16,105 bases of DNA from Dehalococcoidia bacterium (lineage in GTDB: Bacteria > Chloroflexota > Dehalococcoidia > SZUA-161), in contig JACUUS010000032.1 of assembly GCA_014859215.1 (NCBI GenBank), positions 1 through 16,105 of the forward strand, read 5' to 3'. This document shows, piece after piece, positions 8,601-15,390 of this stretch (positions are counted from its first letter, which is position 1; each line of letters opens with the position of its first letter). The translations under genes and the position numbers were made by a program. The notes beneath the pieces are model-generated. The model was not told the DNA's origin. It did not search any database and saw only the letters and a program-made list of their open reading frames with translations.

Positions 8601-9873
8601 AGATTGTGTCGACGGAGTTGTCCATCTCGATAGTGGCTTTGGCCTGCGCTGTGATCTCGTTTGTAATCACATCCGCTCCAAGGAAGTCGCCCACGAAATA
8701 CCGCCCGCTTCCGGTTACGCCTGCACTCAATACCTCCAGATCGCCCTCCAGTCCCTGGATTGCCTTTGCCAGTCCCCTCCGGACCGATTGTATTGGCTCG
8801 CCTTCCGTCCAGAGGTACTCCTTTCGCAGGAGGTTCTTCTCTTCATCAAGTATGACAACTTTCGTACTCGCCGCGCCCACGTCGATGCCCAGGAAGACCC
8901 TTTGCTTATGCCCGTTCCTTTCGGGGTTTAGTTCCCCTACCCCGGTGCACCGTTCTTCATATTCCAGCCTCTTGAGGTAGCTGTGCTTGGCCTCGCCGGC
9001 TATCTTTTCCAGGTATTTCTCCAGGTCCACTGCGGCGCGGGCCGGCTCGAGATTGGTCTTCTTCTCATTCTCCCGCGCTACAATGGCGGAACCGACTGCG
9101 CCCATTACCATGAAATGCTGGGGAATTATAAGCTCGCCGGGGCCAAGTTCGAGCAGGTCCCGGAAAGCTCTCACCACGCCCTGGTTCGCCGCGACCCCGC
9201 CCTGGAACGCCACGGGTTTCCTGAATTTCTTGCCTTTTGCCAGGTTGCTTATGTAGTTCCTGGCAAGAGCGTAGCAAAGCCCTGCGATAATGTCTTCCTT
9301 GGGCACTCCTTCCTGCTGAAGGTGCACCATGTCTGATTTGGCGAAGACGCTGCATCTCCCGGCGATGGTTGCAGGCCTTTCCGACCGGAGTGCGAGCTCT
9401 CCAAACTCTCCGTCTATCGAGACCCCGAGGCGGTATGCCTGCTGGTCGAGGAAGGACCCTGTTCCGGCAGCACAAATCTCGTTAAGAGCGTGATCGGTGA
9501 TAATGGACCTTCCCTTTCTTTCATCAGGGTCGAGAAAGATCAGCTTTGAGTCCTGTCCGCCAATCTCGATTACAGTTCTGACCTCCGGGTGGAAGTAAGA
9601 CACAGCCCTGGCCTGGGTAACAATCTCATTCTCCCTGCTTATCCCAAGGATATTGGCGACCAGGTCCCGACCGCTGCCTGTAGCCAGGGCGCCGTCAAAC
9701 CTCTTGAATTTGCTGAGCCGTGATGAGAAAACATCACGCAGGCACGGGACGGGCTGCCCCCTGGTTCGTTCATAGACGCAATCTACCAGGTTCGTCTCAT
9801 CGTCGACCACAGCCACGTTGAGGCTTACGGAGCCTATATCAATTCCTAGATAGAGTCTGCCTTCTTCGCGCAT
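5635..9873 (-). CDS. Giant acyl-CoA dehydratase activase / HgdB-like fusion protein
   Basis: A 1412-residue protein with two tandem BadF/BadG/BcrA/BcrD ATPase domains (about 7-268 and 326-582). Each has the ASKHA phosphate motif (GIDIGS 10-15; GIDVGA 329-334), an IGGQDSK motif, and the two cysteines that in HgdC-type activators bridge a [4Fe-4S] cluster: C134 and C174 in copy one, C451 and C490 in copy two. A linker has a cysteine cluster (C609, C612, C616, C635). The rest (about 670-1405) is DUF2229/HgdB-like and appears duplicated, since TRIEAF recurs at 970-975 and 1392-1397. Known activators use ATP hydrolysis to inject a low-potential electron from reduced ferredoxin or flavodoxin into a radical dehydratase. 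Related large proteins occur in many anaerobes with no agreed substrate. The ribosome site AAGGA lies 7 bases before the ATG, and the gene follows the aldolase gene by 46 bases. Confidence 0.9.
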   Translation of the reverse strand: MREEGRLYLGIDIGSVSLNVAVVDDETNLVDCVYERTRGQPVPCLRDVFSSRLSKFKRFDGALATGSGRDLVANILGISRENEIVTQARAVSYFHPEVRTVIEIGGQDSKLIFLDPDERKGRSIITDHALNEICAAGTGSFLDQQAYRLGVSIDGEFGELALRSERPATIAGRCSVFAKSDMVHLQQEGVPKEDIIAGLCYALARNYISNLAKGKKFRKPVAFQGGVAANQGVVRAFRDLLELGPGELIIPQHFMVMGAVGSAIVARENEKKTNLEPARAAVDLEKYLEKIAGEAKHSYLKRLEYEERCTGVGELNPERNGHKQRVFLGIDVGAASTKVVILDEEKNLLRKEYLWTEGEPIQSVRRGLAKAIQGLEGDLEVLSAGVTGSGRYFVGDFLGADVITNEITAQAKATIEMDNSVDTIFEIGGQDSKYISIKNGSVVDFEMNKVCAAGTGSFLQEQAVRLDVEIENFSRHALSSRSPADLGTRCTVFMESDLIHHQQVGLPKEDLIAGLSYSVAYNFIEKVVGNKRIGQRIYFQGGVAANRSVAAAFENILGRNISIPENYSVTGAVGAALIAREKWNQDPKATNFAGFDLKHRSYQVKSFECKHCPNHCEIKRISIGGQPESFHGGICDRYEISRKGADDQEVPDLFQEREKLLLSYFREDRIAGAPSIGMPRMLMFYEQFPLWATFFQGLGLNVVLSEKTNRRLINKGLALLLAEMCYPVKVAYGHVEDLVEKKVDYVFLPNVIDLEKMADDADRSYNCPYIQGSPFMLGPAFEDRAKILSPTIYLAEENYNLERELVRLGRMFGKSTAECSRAANSAVKAQAEFRQKCLERGRSILQGLQRRNEAVVVIGKPYNVHDIGLNLNIPKKLRKLGVLAIPYDLLPLDTVRLASHYSNLVWKNEQNLLRAAIFARDHPSLNPVLITNYGCGPDAFFMKYLEDTMGENPCLVVEVDEHSADAGIGTRIEAFVDTVSMPRVISGKTEEVDLNVMRPNGGLTILKPSRLIRELDRTIYIPYLSAHSDVLSAALQTAGLDSRVLPRPDERSDELGRRYASSKECHPYSLLTGDLVRMTELDGFDPDRSAFFTLNFDGSCRMSQYPLSFKLVLKRLGLAHMPVIAPSTSVRLDEATRLFGLDWARAIWKGWLATDVLISKLLHIRPYEVNKGETERAYDSAIELIISALLEGDFPGKLARAGKMMDSIPIKGEDKPIIGIVGEFYTCMNSWANDEIVKDLESLGTEVKFGPTTTDYLVYFEHAYPGVNLSKGKYLTALYYFLRRSWDVHWQKRIESLLGADLSDWKLPSINDRIEMASPYVSPAIDPVVTVNLSKAEYYARKKCAGIANLIVLNCVFGTLATAIYKKVQKRHNNIPLLTIIYDGLKQTNTKTRIEAFVHQAKSYHEKYCLTP

Positions 9874-9919
9874 CTACCAGTCCTTAAACGAGGGTGCATG
9901 CTCCAGTGACAGTCCCTGT

Positions 9920-10582
9920 TTAATGGTCCTCTCCGAATTGATAGTTGAAATATGCCTGTTCAAGTTCCAGCGCTTCGGGAGGAAGGAGATTCACCTTCTT
10001 AAGCGCGAGAGCATAGATGTAGGTTCTGGCCGTCTTTTCCAGCATTTCACAGTTTGTATAAGCTTCCCTCAAATCCCTCCCGACGGCCAGCGCTCCATGA
10101 TTCGCCAGTATAACCGCATTCCTTGGACCGAGAGCCGAAACCACGTTTTGAACCAGTTCCTTGCTGCCGGGGAGAGCGTACGGGGCAATCTTAATATCCC
10201 CGCCCAGGTAAGTAACCTGGTCGTCCAGAATTGAAGGTATTTCTATTCCCATCACAGACAGCACTCCGCCGAAAGCCGGATGTGTATGTATAACGGCGTT
10301 GACTCTATTACGCGCCCTGTAAATGCCCAGGTGAAGCATCATCTCGATTGATGGTGAAATCTCGCCTTCAAGCCTGACTCCGTCAAAATCGGCTACCACC
10401 ATATCTGAGGTATTCAGAAGGTCATAATGGCAGCCCGTTGGGGTGATCGCTATCAGGTCCCTGCCGTCAGTATCGCGCAAGCGCACGCTTACATTGCCTG
10501 ACGTCCCCACGACAAAGCCCTGTTGCACCATTTTCCTTGCTGCATCCAGGACTGATTGCTTCTCTGATTCCCAGACGCTCAT
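9920..10582 (-). CDS. Class II (FucA/AraD-type) aldolase
   Basis: A 220-residue cytoplasmic enzyme of the zinc-dependent class II aldolase/adducin family, of standard length. Visible signatures are GTSGNVS (26-32, phosphate/substrate loop), PSIE with E80 as the likely acid/base, the zinc ligands H99 and H101 in HTHPAF, and H162 in NHGALAVG. FucA-type members cleave L-fuculose 1-phosphate or similar sugar phosphates to dihydroxyacetone phosphate and an aldehyde. Relatives include ribulose-phosphate 4-epimerase, and aldolases that salvage 5-deoxypentose phosphates in anaerobes. The exact substrate is open, and no sugar kinase or isomerase gene lies nearby. A good GGAGGG ribosome site precedes the ATG, and the promoter lies about 30 bases further upstream. 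It is the first gene of the unit shared with the giant dehydratase-type protein. Confidence 0.88.
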   Translation of the reverse strand: MSVWESEKQSVLDAARKMVQQGFVVGTSGNVSVRLRDTDGRDLIAITPTGCHYDLLNTSDMVVADFDGVRLEGEISPSIEMMLHLGIYRARNRVNAVIHTHPAFGGVLSVMGIEIPSILDDQVTYLGGDIKIAPYALPGSKELVQNVVSALGPRNAVILANHGALAVGRDLREAYTNCEMLEKTARTYIYALALKKVNLLPPEALELEQAYFNYQFGEDH

Positions 10583-10900
10583 ATTCCCTCCGTGCGAGTT
10601 CCCCGCACCGCAGGATTATACACGGGGACGTGCTGAGCTTACAAGTATCTCCTGCAAGAAATTTCGAGAAGCAGGGGGGCGTTGCTGCGAGAGCTACCGC
10701 TCAATACTCTTTGCAGGTGGGTTCTCGCCGTTCGACGGGTATTTGCGATTCTAGCTTTCCTATTTTAGCACCGGCGTCAATAAATTTGTCCCTTCCGTTC
10801 GAGCAAGTTGCCCTTAATTCTCCGGCACGACAACAGCGCTCCTTCGGGAAGTGGTTAGGTAGGGGTTTTTGTGTTATTATTGGTAAGGTGTGAAAAAATA
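10583..10900. other. Divergent intergenic region between aldolase and leucyl-tRNA synthetase
   Basis: A 318-base spacer with no convincing gene on either strand. It contains the minus-strand aldolase promoter at its left end and a ribosome site for leuS at its right end (AAGGTG, 10885-10890). A short inverted repeat TCCCCG/CGGGGA brackets the TATAAT of that promoter (10599-10604 with 10622-10627). I looked for a T-box leader, common before aminoacyl-tRNA synthetases in Firmicutes, and did not see its conserved antiterminator sequence. A plus-strand promoter for leuS must lie here or upstream, but no clear one was found. Confidence 0.6.
10615..10644 (-). promoter_or_regulatory. Sigma70-like promoter for aldolase/dehydratase-type operon
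   Basis: On the minus strand a perfect -10 TATAAT (10615-10620) lies 18 bases downstream of TTGTAA (10639-10644), a four-of-six match to TTGACA. Transcription would start near 10608, about 26 bases before the aldolase ATG, leaving room for the GGAGGG ribosome site. A TCCCCG/CGGGGA inverted repeat spans the -10 region and could be an operator or chance. Confidence 0.6.
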
Positions 10901-13351
10901 ATGGTCCCAAAGTATAATCCCCACGAAATAGAGAAGAGGTGGCAGGCCAGGTGGGAAGCCGATCACCTTTATCAAGTAACTGAATCCTCTCAGCGCCCCA
11001 AATGGTATGCTCTGACCATGTTTCCTTATACATCGGGTGACCTTCATATCGGCCACTGGTATGCAATGGCGCCTTCGGACGTGCATGCGCGTTTCAAGCG
11101 GATGAAGGGCCACAATGTAATGCACCCGATCGGCTTCGATGCCTTCGGCTTGCCTGCTGAAAACGCCGCAATCAAGCACGGGATTCATCCCTATACCTGG
11201 ACCATGCAGAATGTGGAGAAGATGAGGGCCCAACTGAAGACTATAGGGGCTGTGTACGACTGGAGCCGCGAGGTCATCACCTGTAACCCTGATTACTACA
11301 GGTGGACACAGTGGTTCTTTCTGAAGTTCTACCAGGGGGGCCTGGCATATCGCAGCAAGGCTCCAGCCAACTGGTGCCCGCAGTGCCAGACTGTTCTGGC
11401 AAACGAACAGGTTGTCAGCGGATTCTGCGAACGCTGCACCACCCCTGTCATCCGGCGCGATCTCGAGCAGTGGTTCTTCAGGATAACCCGATATGCCGAT
11501 GAGCTTCTGGAGTTCAAGGATATAGACTGGCCTGAACGGGTCAAAATCATGCAGACAAACTGGATTGGGAAGAGCACCGGCGTTGAGATCTCTTTCGAAC
11601 TCAGTGCGGAGGGTGTAGAGGATAAGGAGATAAGGGTTTTTACCACACGACCGGACACTATCTTTGGAGTGACCTTCGTGGTGCTGGCACCCGAGCATCC
11701 CCTGGTGGAAAAGCTGACAACTCCTGAATACACGGAACAGGTCAGGCGCTACGTGGAGCGGGCGCGCGGCCAGACCGAGGTTGAACGGCTTTCCACTGAG
11801 AGAGAGAAGACCGGCGTTTTCATCGGTGCTTATGCAACAAACAAGCTGAATGGCGAGAGAGTGCCGATATGGACCGCGGACTATGTACTTTACAGTTATG
11901 GCACGGGAATCGTAATGGGCGTACCGGCCCACGATCAAAGAGACTTTGAGTTCGCAAGAGATTTCAGCCTCCCGATCAAGATCGTGGTTGCTCCTCCCGG
12001 ATGGTCCGGGGGAGAGTTCGCCGAGGCTTACACCGGCTCCGGTACAATGGTCAATTCCGGCCGGTTTGACGGTATGCCGAGCGAGCAGGGTATGGAAGCC
12101 ATATCCGATTACATTGAGGAAAAGGCTTTTGGCAAACGTACGGTCAGTTACCGGCTTAGAGACTGGCTCATATCGCGTCAGCGTTACTGGGGCGCGCCCA
12201 TACCTATCATTTACTGTCCGAAGTGCGGCACTGTGCCTGTCCCTGCGAGCGATTTACCTGTGCTCCTGCCGGAGGATGCGGAGTTCCGGCCTACCGGTGA
12301 ATCGCCCCTCAGGTACTGCGAATCTTTTGTGAATACGAAATGCCCGGTCTGCAGCGAACCGGCGAGCCGCGAAACCGATACTATGGACACCTTCATGTGT
12401 TCCAACTGGTATTTCCTTCGATACACCAGCCCCGGGTACGACCGAGGCCCCTTCGATCCCGGAAAACTCGCGTACTGGATGCCCGTGGACCAGTATACCG
12501 GCGGGGCGGAGCATGCCACCATGCACCTGCTCTATGCGCGCTTCTTCACCAAGGCTGTCCGCGATCTCGGCCTGGTGCAATTCGACGAACCTTTCACAAG
12601 GCTTTACAACCAGGGAACGATAGTCCTGGAACGTCAGAAAATGAGCAAGTCCCGCGGCAATGTTGTGAACGCCGACGATTACGTCCTGAAGCTCGGGGCG
12701 GACACCGTGCGCGGCTATTTGATGTTTATCGGACCCTGGGACCAGGGCGGCGGCTGGGATGACCGCGGCATCAACGGCATCTGGCGCTGGCTTAACCGTG
12801 TATGGACGCTCGTGCTTGATGGTTGGGAGGAGCAGGAGACGCGGCCGGATACATCGGCTGTCGAAGAATTGCGCCGGCAGACTCATAAAACGGTGAAACG
12901 GGTTTCTGAAGACATGGAGAAGTTCCGTTTCAATACGATGCTGGCAGGTCTTATGGAGTTCACCAATTATCTGGGCAAAGTCAAAGAAGACAGGCTTGTC
13001 GGACCTGAAGCCTGGAACAGGGCGCTTGATACCCTGCTTCTCCTGCTTGCTCCTACAGCGCCTCATTTAGCGGAAGAGCTCTGGGAGTTGAGAGGCAACC
13101 CGTACAGTATCCACAATCAGTCCTTCCCTGAATGGGACGAAGCTCTTGTGGCTGAAGACCAGGTAACCCTCGTAATTCAGGTAAATGGCAAGCTTAGAGA
13201 CCGCATGGTAGTCCCGGTCAATATCAGTGAGGCCGAAGCTCTCAACCTGGCTTTGAGCCGGGAAAGAGTTAAGGCGTATATCGACGGAAAAGAGATCAAG
13301 AATGTAATATATGTGCCGGCAAGACTGGTGAATTTGGTTGTCCGTAACTAG
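10901..13351 (+). CDS. leuS: Leucyl-tRNA synthetase
   Basis: A class I aminoacyl-tRNA synthetase charging tRNA-Leu in the cytoplasm; 816 residues with the chosen start, normal for bacteria. Visible are HIGH (49-52), KMSKS (580-584), the editing-domain TTRPDTIFG beginning at T248, and the conserved editing aspartate D345 in GVPAHD. There are also zinc-type cysteine pairs (C159/C162 and C176/C179, with further CxxC pairs later) and a C-terminal tRNA-binding domain. The frame is open 30 bases further upstream to a GTG at 10871. ATG 10901 is preferred because it gives the conserved N-terminus (KYNPHEIEKRW) and has AAGGTG upstream at a slightly long spacing. The sequence most resembles Chloroflexota enzymes from memory. 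porG follows after 32 bases on the same strand, so co-transcription is possible. Confidence 0.97.
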   Translation: MVPKYNPHEIEKRWQARWEADHLYQVTESSQRPKWYALTMFPYTSGDLHIGHWYAMAPSDVHARFKRMKGHNVMHPIGFDAFGLPAENAAIKHGIHPYTWTMQNVEKMRAQLKTIGAVYDWSREVITCNPDYYRWTQWFFLKFYQGGLAYRSKAPANWCPQCQTVLANEQVVSGFCERCTTPVIRRDLEQWFFRITRYADELLEFKDIDWPERVKIMQTNWIGKSTGVEISFELSAEGVEDKEIRVFTTRPDTIFGVTFVVLAPEHPLVEKLTTPEYTEQVRRYVERARGQTEVERLSTEREKTGVFIGAYATNKLNGERVPIWTADYVLYSYGTGIVMGVPAHDQRDFEFARDFSLPIKIVVAPPGWSGGEFAEAYTGSGTMVNSGRFDGMPSEQGMEAISDYIEEKAFGKRTVSYRLRDWLISRQRYWGAPIPIIYCPKCGTVPVPASDLPVLLPEDAEFRPTGESPLRYCESFVNTKCPVCSEPASRETDTMDTFMCSNWYFLRYTSPGYDRGPFDPGKLAYWMPVDQYTGGAEHATMHLLYARFFTKAVRDLGLVQFDEPFTRLYNQGTIVLERQKMSKSRGNVVNADDYVLKLGADTVRGYLMFIGPWDQGGGWDDRGINGIWRWLNRVWTLVLDGWEEQETRPDTSAVEELRRQTHKTVKRVSEDMEKFRFNTMLAGLMEFTNYLGKVKEDRLVGPEAWNRALDTLLLLLAPTAPHLAEELWELRGNPYSIHNQSFPEWDEALVAEDQVTLVIQVNGKLRDRMVVPVNISEAEALNLALSRERVKAYIDGKEIKNVIYVPARLVNLVVRN

Positions 13352-13383
13352 ATAACCAGCCGGCATCTACTGGAGTCTGCGCC

Positions 13384-13941
13384 ATGAAAGAAATTCGTAT
13401 CCACGCGCGTGCAGGACAGGGCGCCATTACGACGGCCACCATACTGGCCAATGCAGCTTTTGAGGACGGGAAGTACGCACTTTCTTTCCCTACCTTTGGC
13501 GCCGCAAGGATGGGTGCGCCCATGAATGCTTTTGTCCGCATAAGCGATGCCCCCATCCGCGTTCGCAGTCAAATTTACAAACCCGACTACGTGCTTGTAC
13601 AGGATCCGACTCTGATGAGGGGCTTTGATGTACTATCGGGCCTGAAGCAGGAAGGTCTGGCGGTCATAAACAACAGCAAGGACGGCTCTGAGCTTGGTCT
13701 CAAGACTTCAGCCAGAGTCATCACGGTGCCCGCATCGAGAATTGCAAAGGAGATAATGGGGCGGGCCGACAGGGTCAACACAGCGCTCATCGGCGCATTC
13801 ATAGCGGCCACGCATGAGCTTACACTGGCCGCGCTGGAGAAATCCGTGTACAGCCGGTTCTCGGGGAAGGCCGCCGACAGTAACTGGAAGGCGCTTATCA
13901 TGGCTTACGAGGAAGTGGAGAAGAGAGGTAATGGTTCATGA
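13384..13941 (+). CDS. porG: Pyruvate:ferredoxin oxidoreductase, gamma subunit
   Basis: A 185-residue protein of the 2-oxoacid:acceptor oxidoreductase gamma family. The N-terminus has the family pattern HARAGQGAITTATILA (7-22, a variant of the usual GRGGQG loop), then FPTFGAARMGAP (about 38-49) and a QDP motif after the central strand. In the four-subunit enzyme this domain binds coenzyme A and assists transfer of the acetyl group. The rest of the operon (delta, alpha and beta subunits) confirms the assignment, and similarity to archaeal and Thermotoga-type PorG is evident by eye. The stop overlaps the porD start in an ATGA arrangement, which suggests translational coupling. A modest TGGAG ribosome site precedes the ATG. 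Confidence 0.92.
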   Translation: MKEIRIHARAGQGAITTATILANAAFEDGKYALSFPTFGAARMGAPMNAFVRISDAPIRVRSQIYKPDYVLVQDPTLMRGFDVLSGLKQEGLAVINNSKDGSELGLKTSARVITVPASRIAKEIMGRADRVNTALIGAFIAATHELTLAALEKSVYSRFSGKAADSNWKALIMAYEEVEKRGNGS

Positions 13942-14210
13942 AGATTACAATTGGTGCCGTGGCTCCTCCAGGAGGAAGCCGCGTCAATAAGACAGGTAGC
14001 TGGCGGACCGGGCAGAAGCCGAGGTTCAGGCATGAGCATTGCGTCGCCTGTGATCTATGCTCATTGAGTTGCCCTGAAGGATGCATATTCGGCCGCGGGC
14101 AGAATACCTATTATGCTAACGAGGACTTCTGCAAGGGTTGCGGCATCTGCGCCAGTGTTTGCCCGGTCCACGATATCGAGATGATACCGGAGGGAGATGA
14201 AGATGGTTAA
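13938..14210 (+). CDS. porD: Pyruvate:ferredoxin oxidoreductase, delta subunit (2x[4Fe-4S] ferredoxin-like)
   Basis: A 90-residue iron-sulfur protein. It has two CxxCxxCxxxCP motifs: C35, C38, C41 and C45 followed by P46, then C65, C68, C71 and C75 followed by P76. Each set binds one [4Fe-4S] cluster by classical 8Fe ferredoxin pairing. An extra cysteine, C49, is not part of the standard ligands. In the holoenzyme it passes electrons from the TPP-bearing core to external ferredoxin. The N-terminal 30 residues lead into the core and match PorD rather than a free ferredoxin. It overlaps porG by 4 bases and porA by 8 bases, so the subunits are probably translated in step. Confidence 0.94.
   Translation: MKITIGAVAPPGGSRVNKTGSWRTGQKPRFRHEHCVACDLCSLSCPEGCIFGRGQNTYYANEDFCKGCGICASVCPVHDIEMIPEGDEDG
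14189..14194 (+). promoter_or_regulatory. Ribosome binding site that decides the porA start
   Basis: GGAGGG lies 8 bases upstream of ATG 14203 and only 2 bases from the alternative in-frame ATG 14197, favouring the later start. It sits inside the end of porD, so termination of porD probably feeds initiation of porA. Confidence 0.6.
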
Positions 14211-15390
14211 GGGAAGAATGCTGCAGGGCGCCAGGGCACTGGCTGAGATGACGGCCCTCTGCCGCCCGAAGGTTATCTCGGCTTATCCTATCACCCCCCA
14301 GACGCTGATTGTGGAGGAGCTCTCCCAGATCGTGGCGGATGGAGACCTGGACGCGGACTTCATCAACGTGGAAGGCGAACACTCGGCGGCGTCTTTGGTC
14401 CTCGGGGCGAGCGCTACGGGAGTCAGGGTATTCACTTCGAGTTCATCTCAGGGTCTTCTGCTTATGAGTGAGGTCGTATTCAACATAGCAGGGATGCGGC
14501 TGCCTGTAATAATGGTATGCGTGAACCGGTCCGTGTCAGCCCCTCTGAATATCTGGAACGATCAGCAGGACTCGGTTATCGTCCGGGACAGCGGCTGGAT
14601 TCAGCTCTATGGTGAAAACAACCAGGAAGGTTGTGACCTGCTCTTGCAGGCTTACAAGATCGGGGAAGACCGCCGTCTGATGCTGCCCGTCATGGTATGC
14701 GTCGACGGCTATGTCCTGCCGCATGCCTACGAGGTGGTTGATTTGCCCGGCCAGGACGAGGTGGACGCTTTCCTCCCGCCTTTTGAGCCCCTGTATAAGC
14801 TGGATGTGGATAACCCGATGACGATCGGGGCCTATGCCGATCCTGATAAGTACATGGAGACCCGTTACATGCTGCACGAGACCATGAACCGGTCAATCCC
14901 GGTTATCGAAGAGGTGGCGCGTGATTTTGCCAGGGCTTTTGGGCGCCCCTCCTACGGCCTTTTCGAGGAATACCGCCTCGAAGATGCCTCGACCGTGGTT
15001 GTAGCCATGGGGTCGATGGCGGGGACCATCAAGGACGTTGTTGATGGGCTGAGGGAACAGGGAGAGAAGATTGGCGTGCTAAGGTTGATATGTTACCGGC
15101 CCTTCCCCAAGGGCGCTGTTTACGAGGCCCTCAGCCGCGCTGAGAACATCATTGTCATGGAAAAGGACATTTCCCTGGGCGGTAGCGGGGCGCTGGCTAC
15201 CGACCTGAGATCAGTTTTCCAGGGACGACCCGCATCCCCGCGCATAAGCGGCTATGTACTTGGATTGGGTGGGCGAGATGTGACCACTGACGCCATAGGA
15301 CAGGCCATAGGCAGAGCTCAGAGGCAAATGGATGACGCCGTGTTTATCGGCTTGAAGGAGGAACTGGAACTGGAGGGGATAGATGCTTAA
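14203..15390 (+). CDS. porA: Pyruvate:ferredoxin oxidoreductase, alpha subunit
   Basis: A 395-residue subunit of the TPP-dependent enzyme that interconverts pyruvate plus CoA with acetyl-CoA, CO2 and reduced ferredoxin. Diagnostic patterns are AYPITP (27-32), EGEHSAAS with the TPP-activating E59 (57-64), the long APLNIWNDQQDS stretch, and the C-terminal GGRDVT element. These fit PorA rather than the 2-oxoglutarate (KorA) or branched-chain enzymes. Two in-frame ATGs lie 6 bases apart. The one at 14203 is preferred because GGAGGG (14189-14194) sits at normal distance from it and too close to 14197. It overlaps the porD stop by 8 bases and its own stop overlaps the porB start by 8 bases. In autotrophs this enzyme can run as pyruvate synthase; the direction cannot be read here. 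Confidence 0.95.
   Translation: MVKGRMLQGARALAEMTALCRPKVISAYPITPQTLIVEELSQIVADGDLDADFINVEGEHSAASLVLGASATGVRVFTSSSSQGLLLMSEVVFNIAGMRLPVIMVCVNRSVSAPLNIWNDQQDSVIVRDSGWIQLYGENNQEGCDLLLQAYKIGEDRRLMLPVMVCVDGYVLPHAYEVVDLPGQDEVDAFLPPFEPLYKLDVDNPMTIGAYADPDKYMETRYMLHETMNRSIPVIEEVARDFARAFGRPSYGLFEEYRLEDASTVVVAMGSMAGTIKDVVDGLREQGEKIGVLRLICYRPFPKGAVYEALSRAENIIVMEKDISLGGSGALATDLRSVFQGRPASPRISGYVLGLGGRDVTTDAIGQAIGRAQRQMDDAVFIGLKEELELEGIDA

Noticed and set aside
10651..10717. CCTGC segment (10651-10655) able to pair with GCAGG at 10671-10675 or 10713-10717, as in an attenuator
   Set aside because: Five-base arms with long loops are expected by chance. The stretch lies upstream of the aldolase promoter and far from leuS, with no terminator to control.
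10872..10880. Extended -10 (TGT TATTAT) promoter for leuS
   Set aside because: It would start transcription at about 10887, cutting into the only ribosome site for the ATG at 10901, and no -35 element is present.
10583..10900. T-box riboswitch upstream of leuS
   Set aside because: The spacer lacks a recognisable antiterminator consensus (AGGGUGGNACCGCG) and has no intrinsic terminator near the gene start.
10871..10900. GTG start ten codons upstream of the chosen leuS ATG
   Set aside because: The extra residues do not match the conserved LeuRS N-terminus, no ribosome site precedes the GTG, and AAGGTG lies after it.
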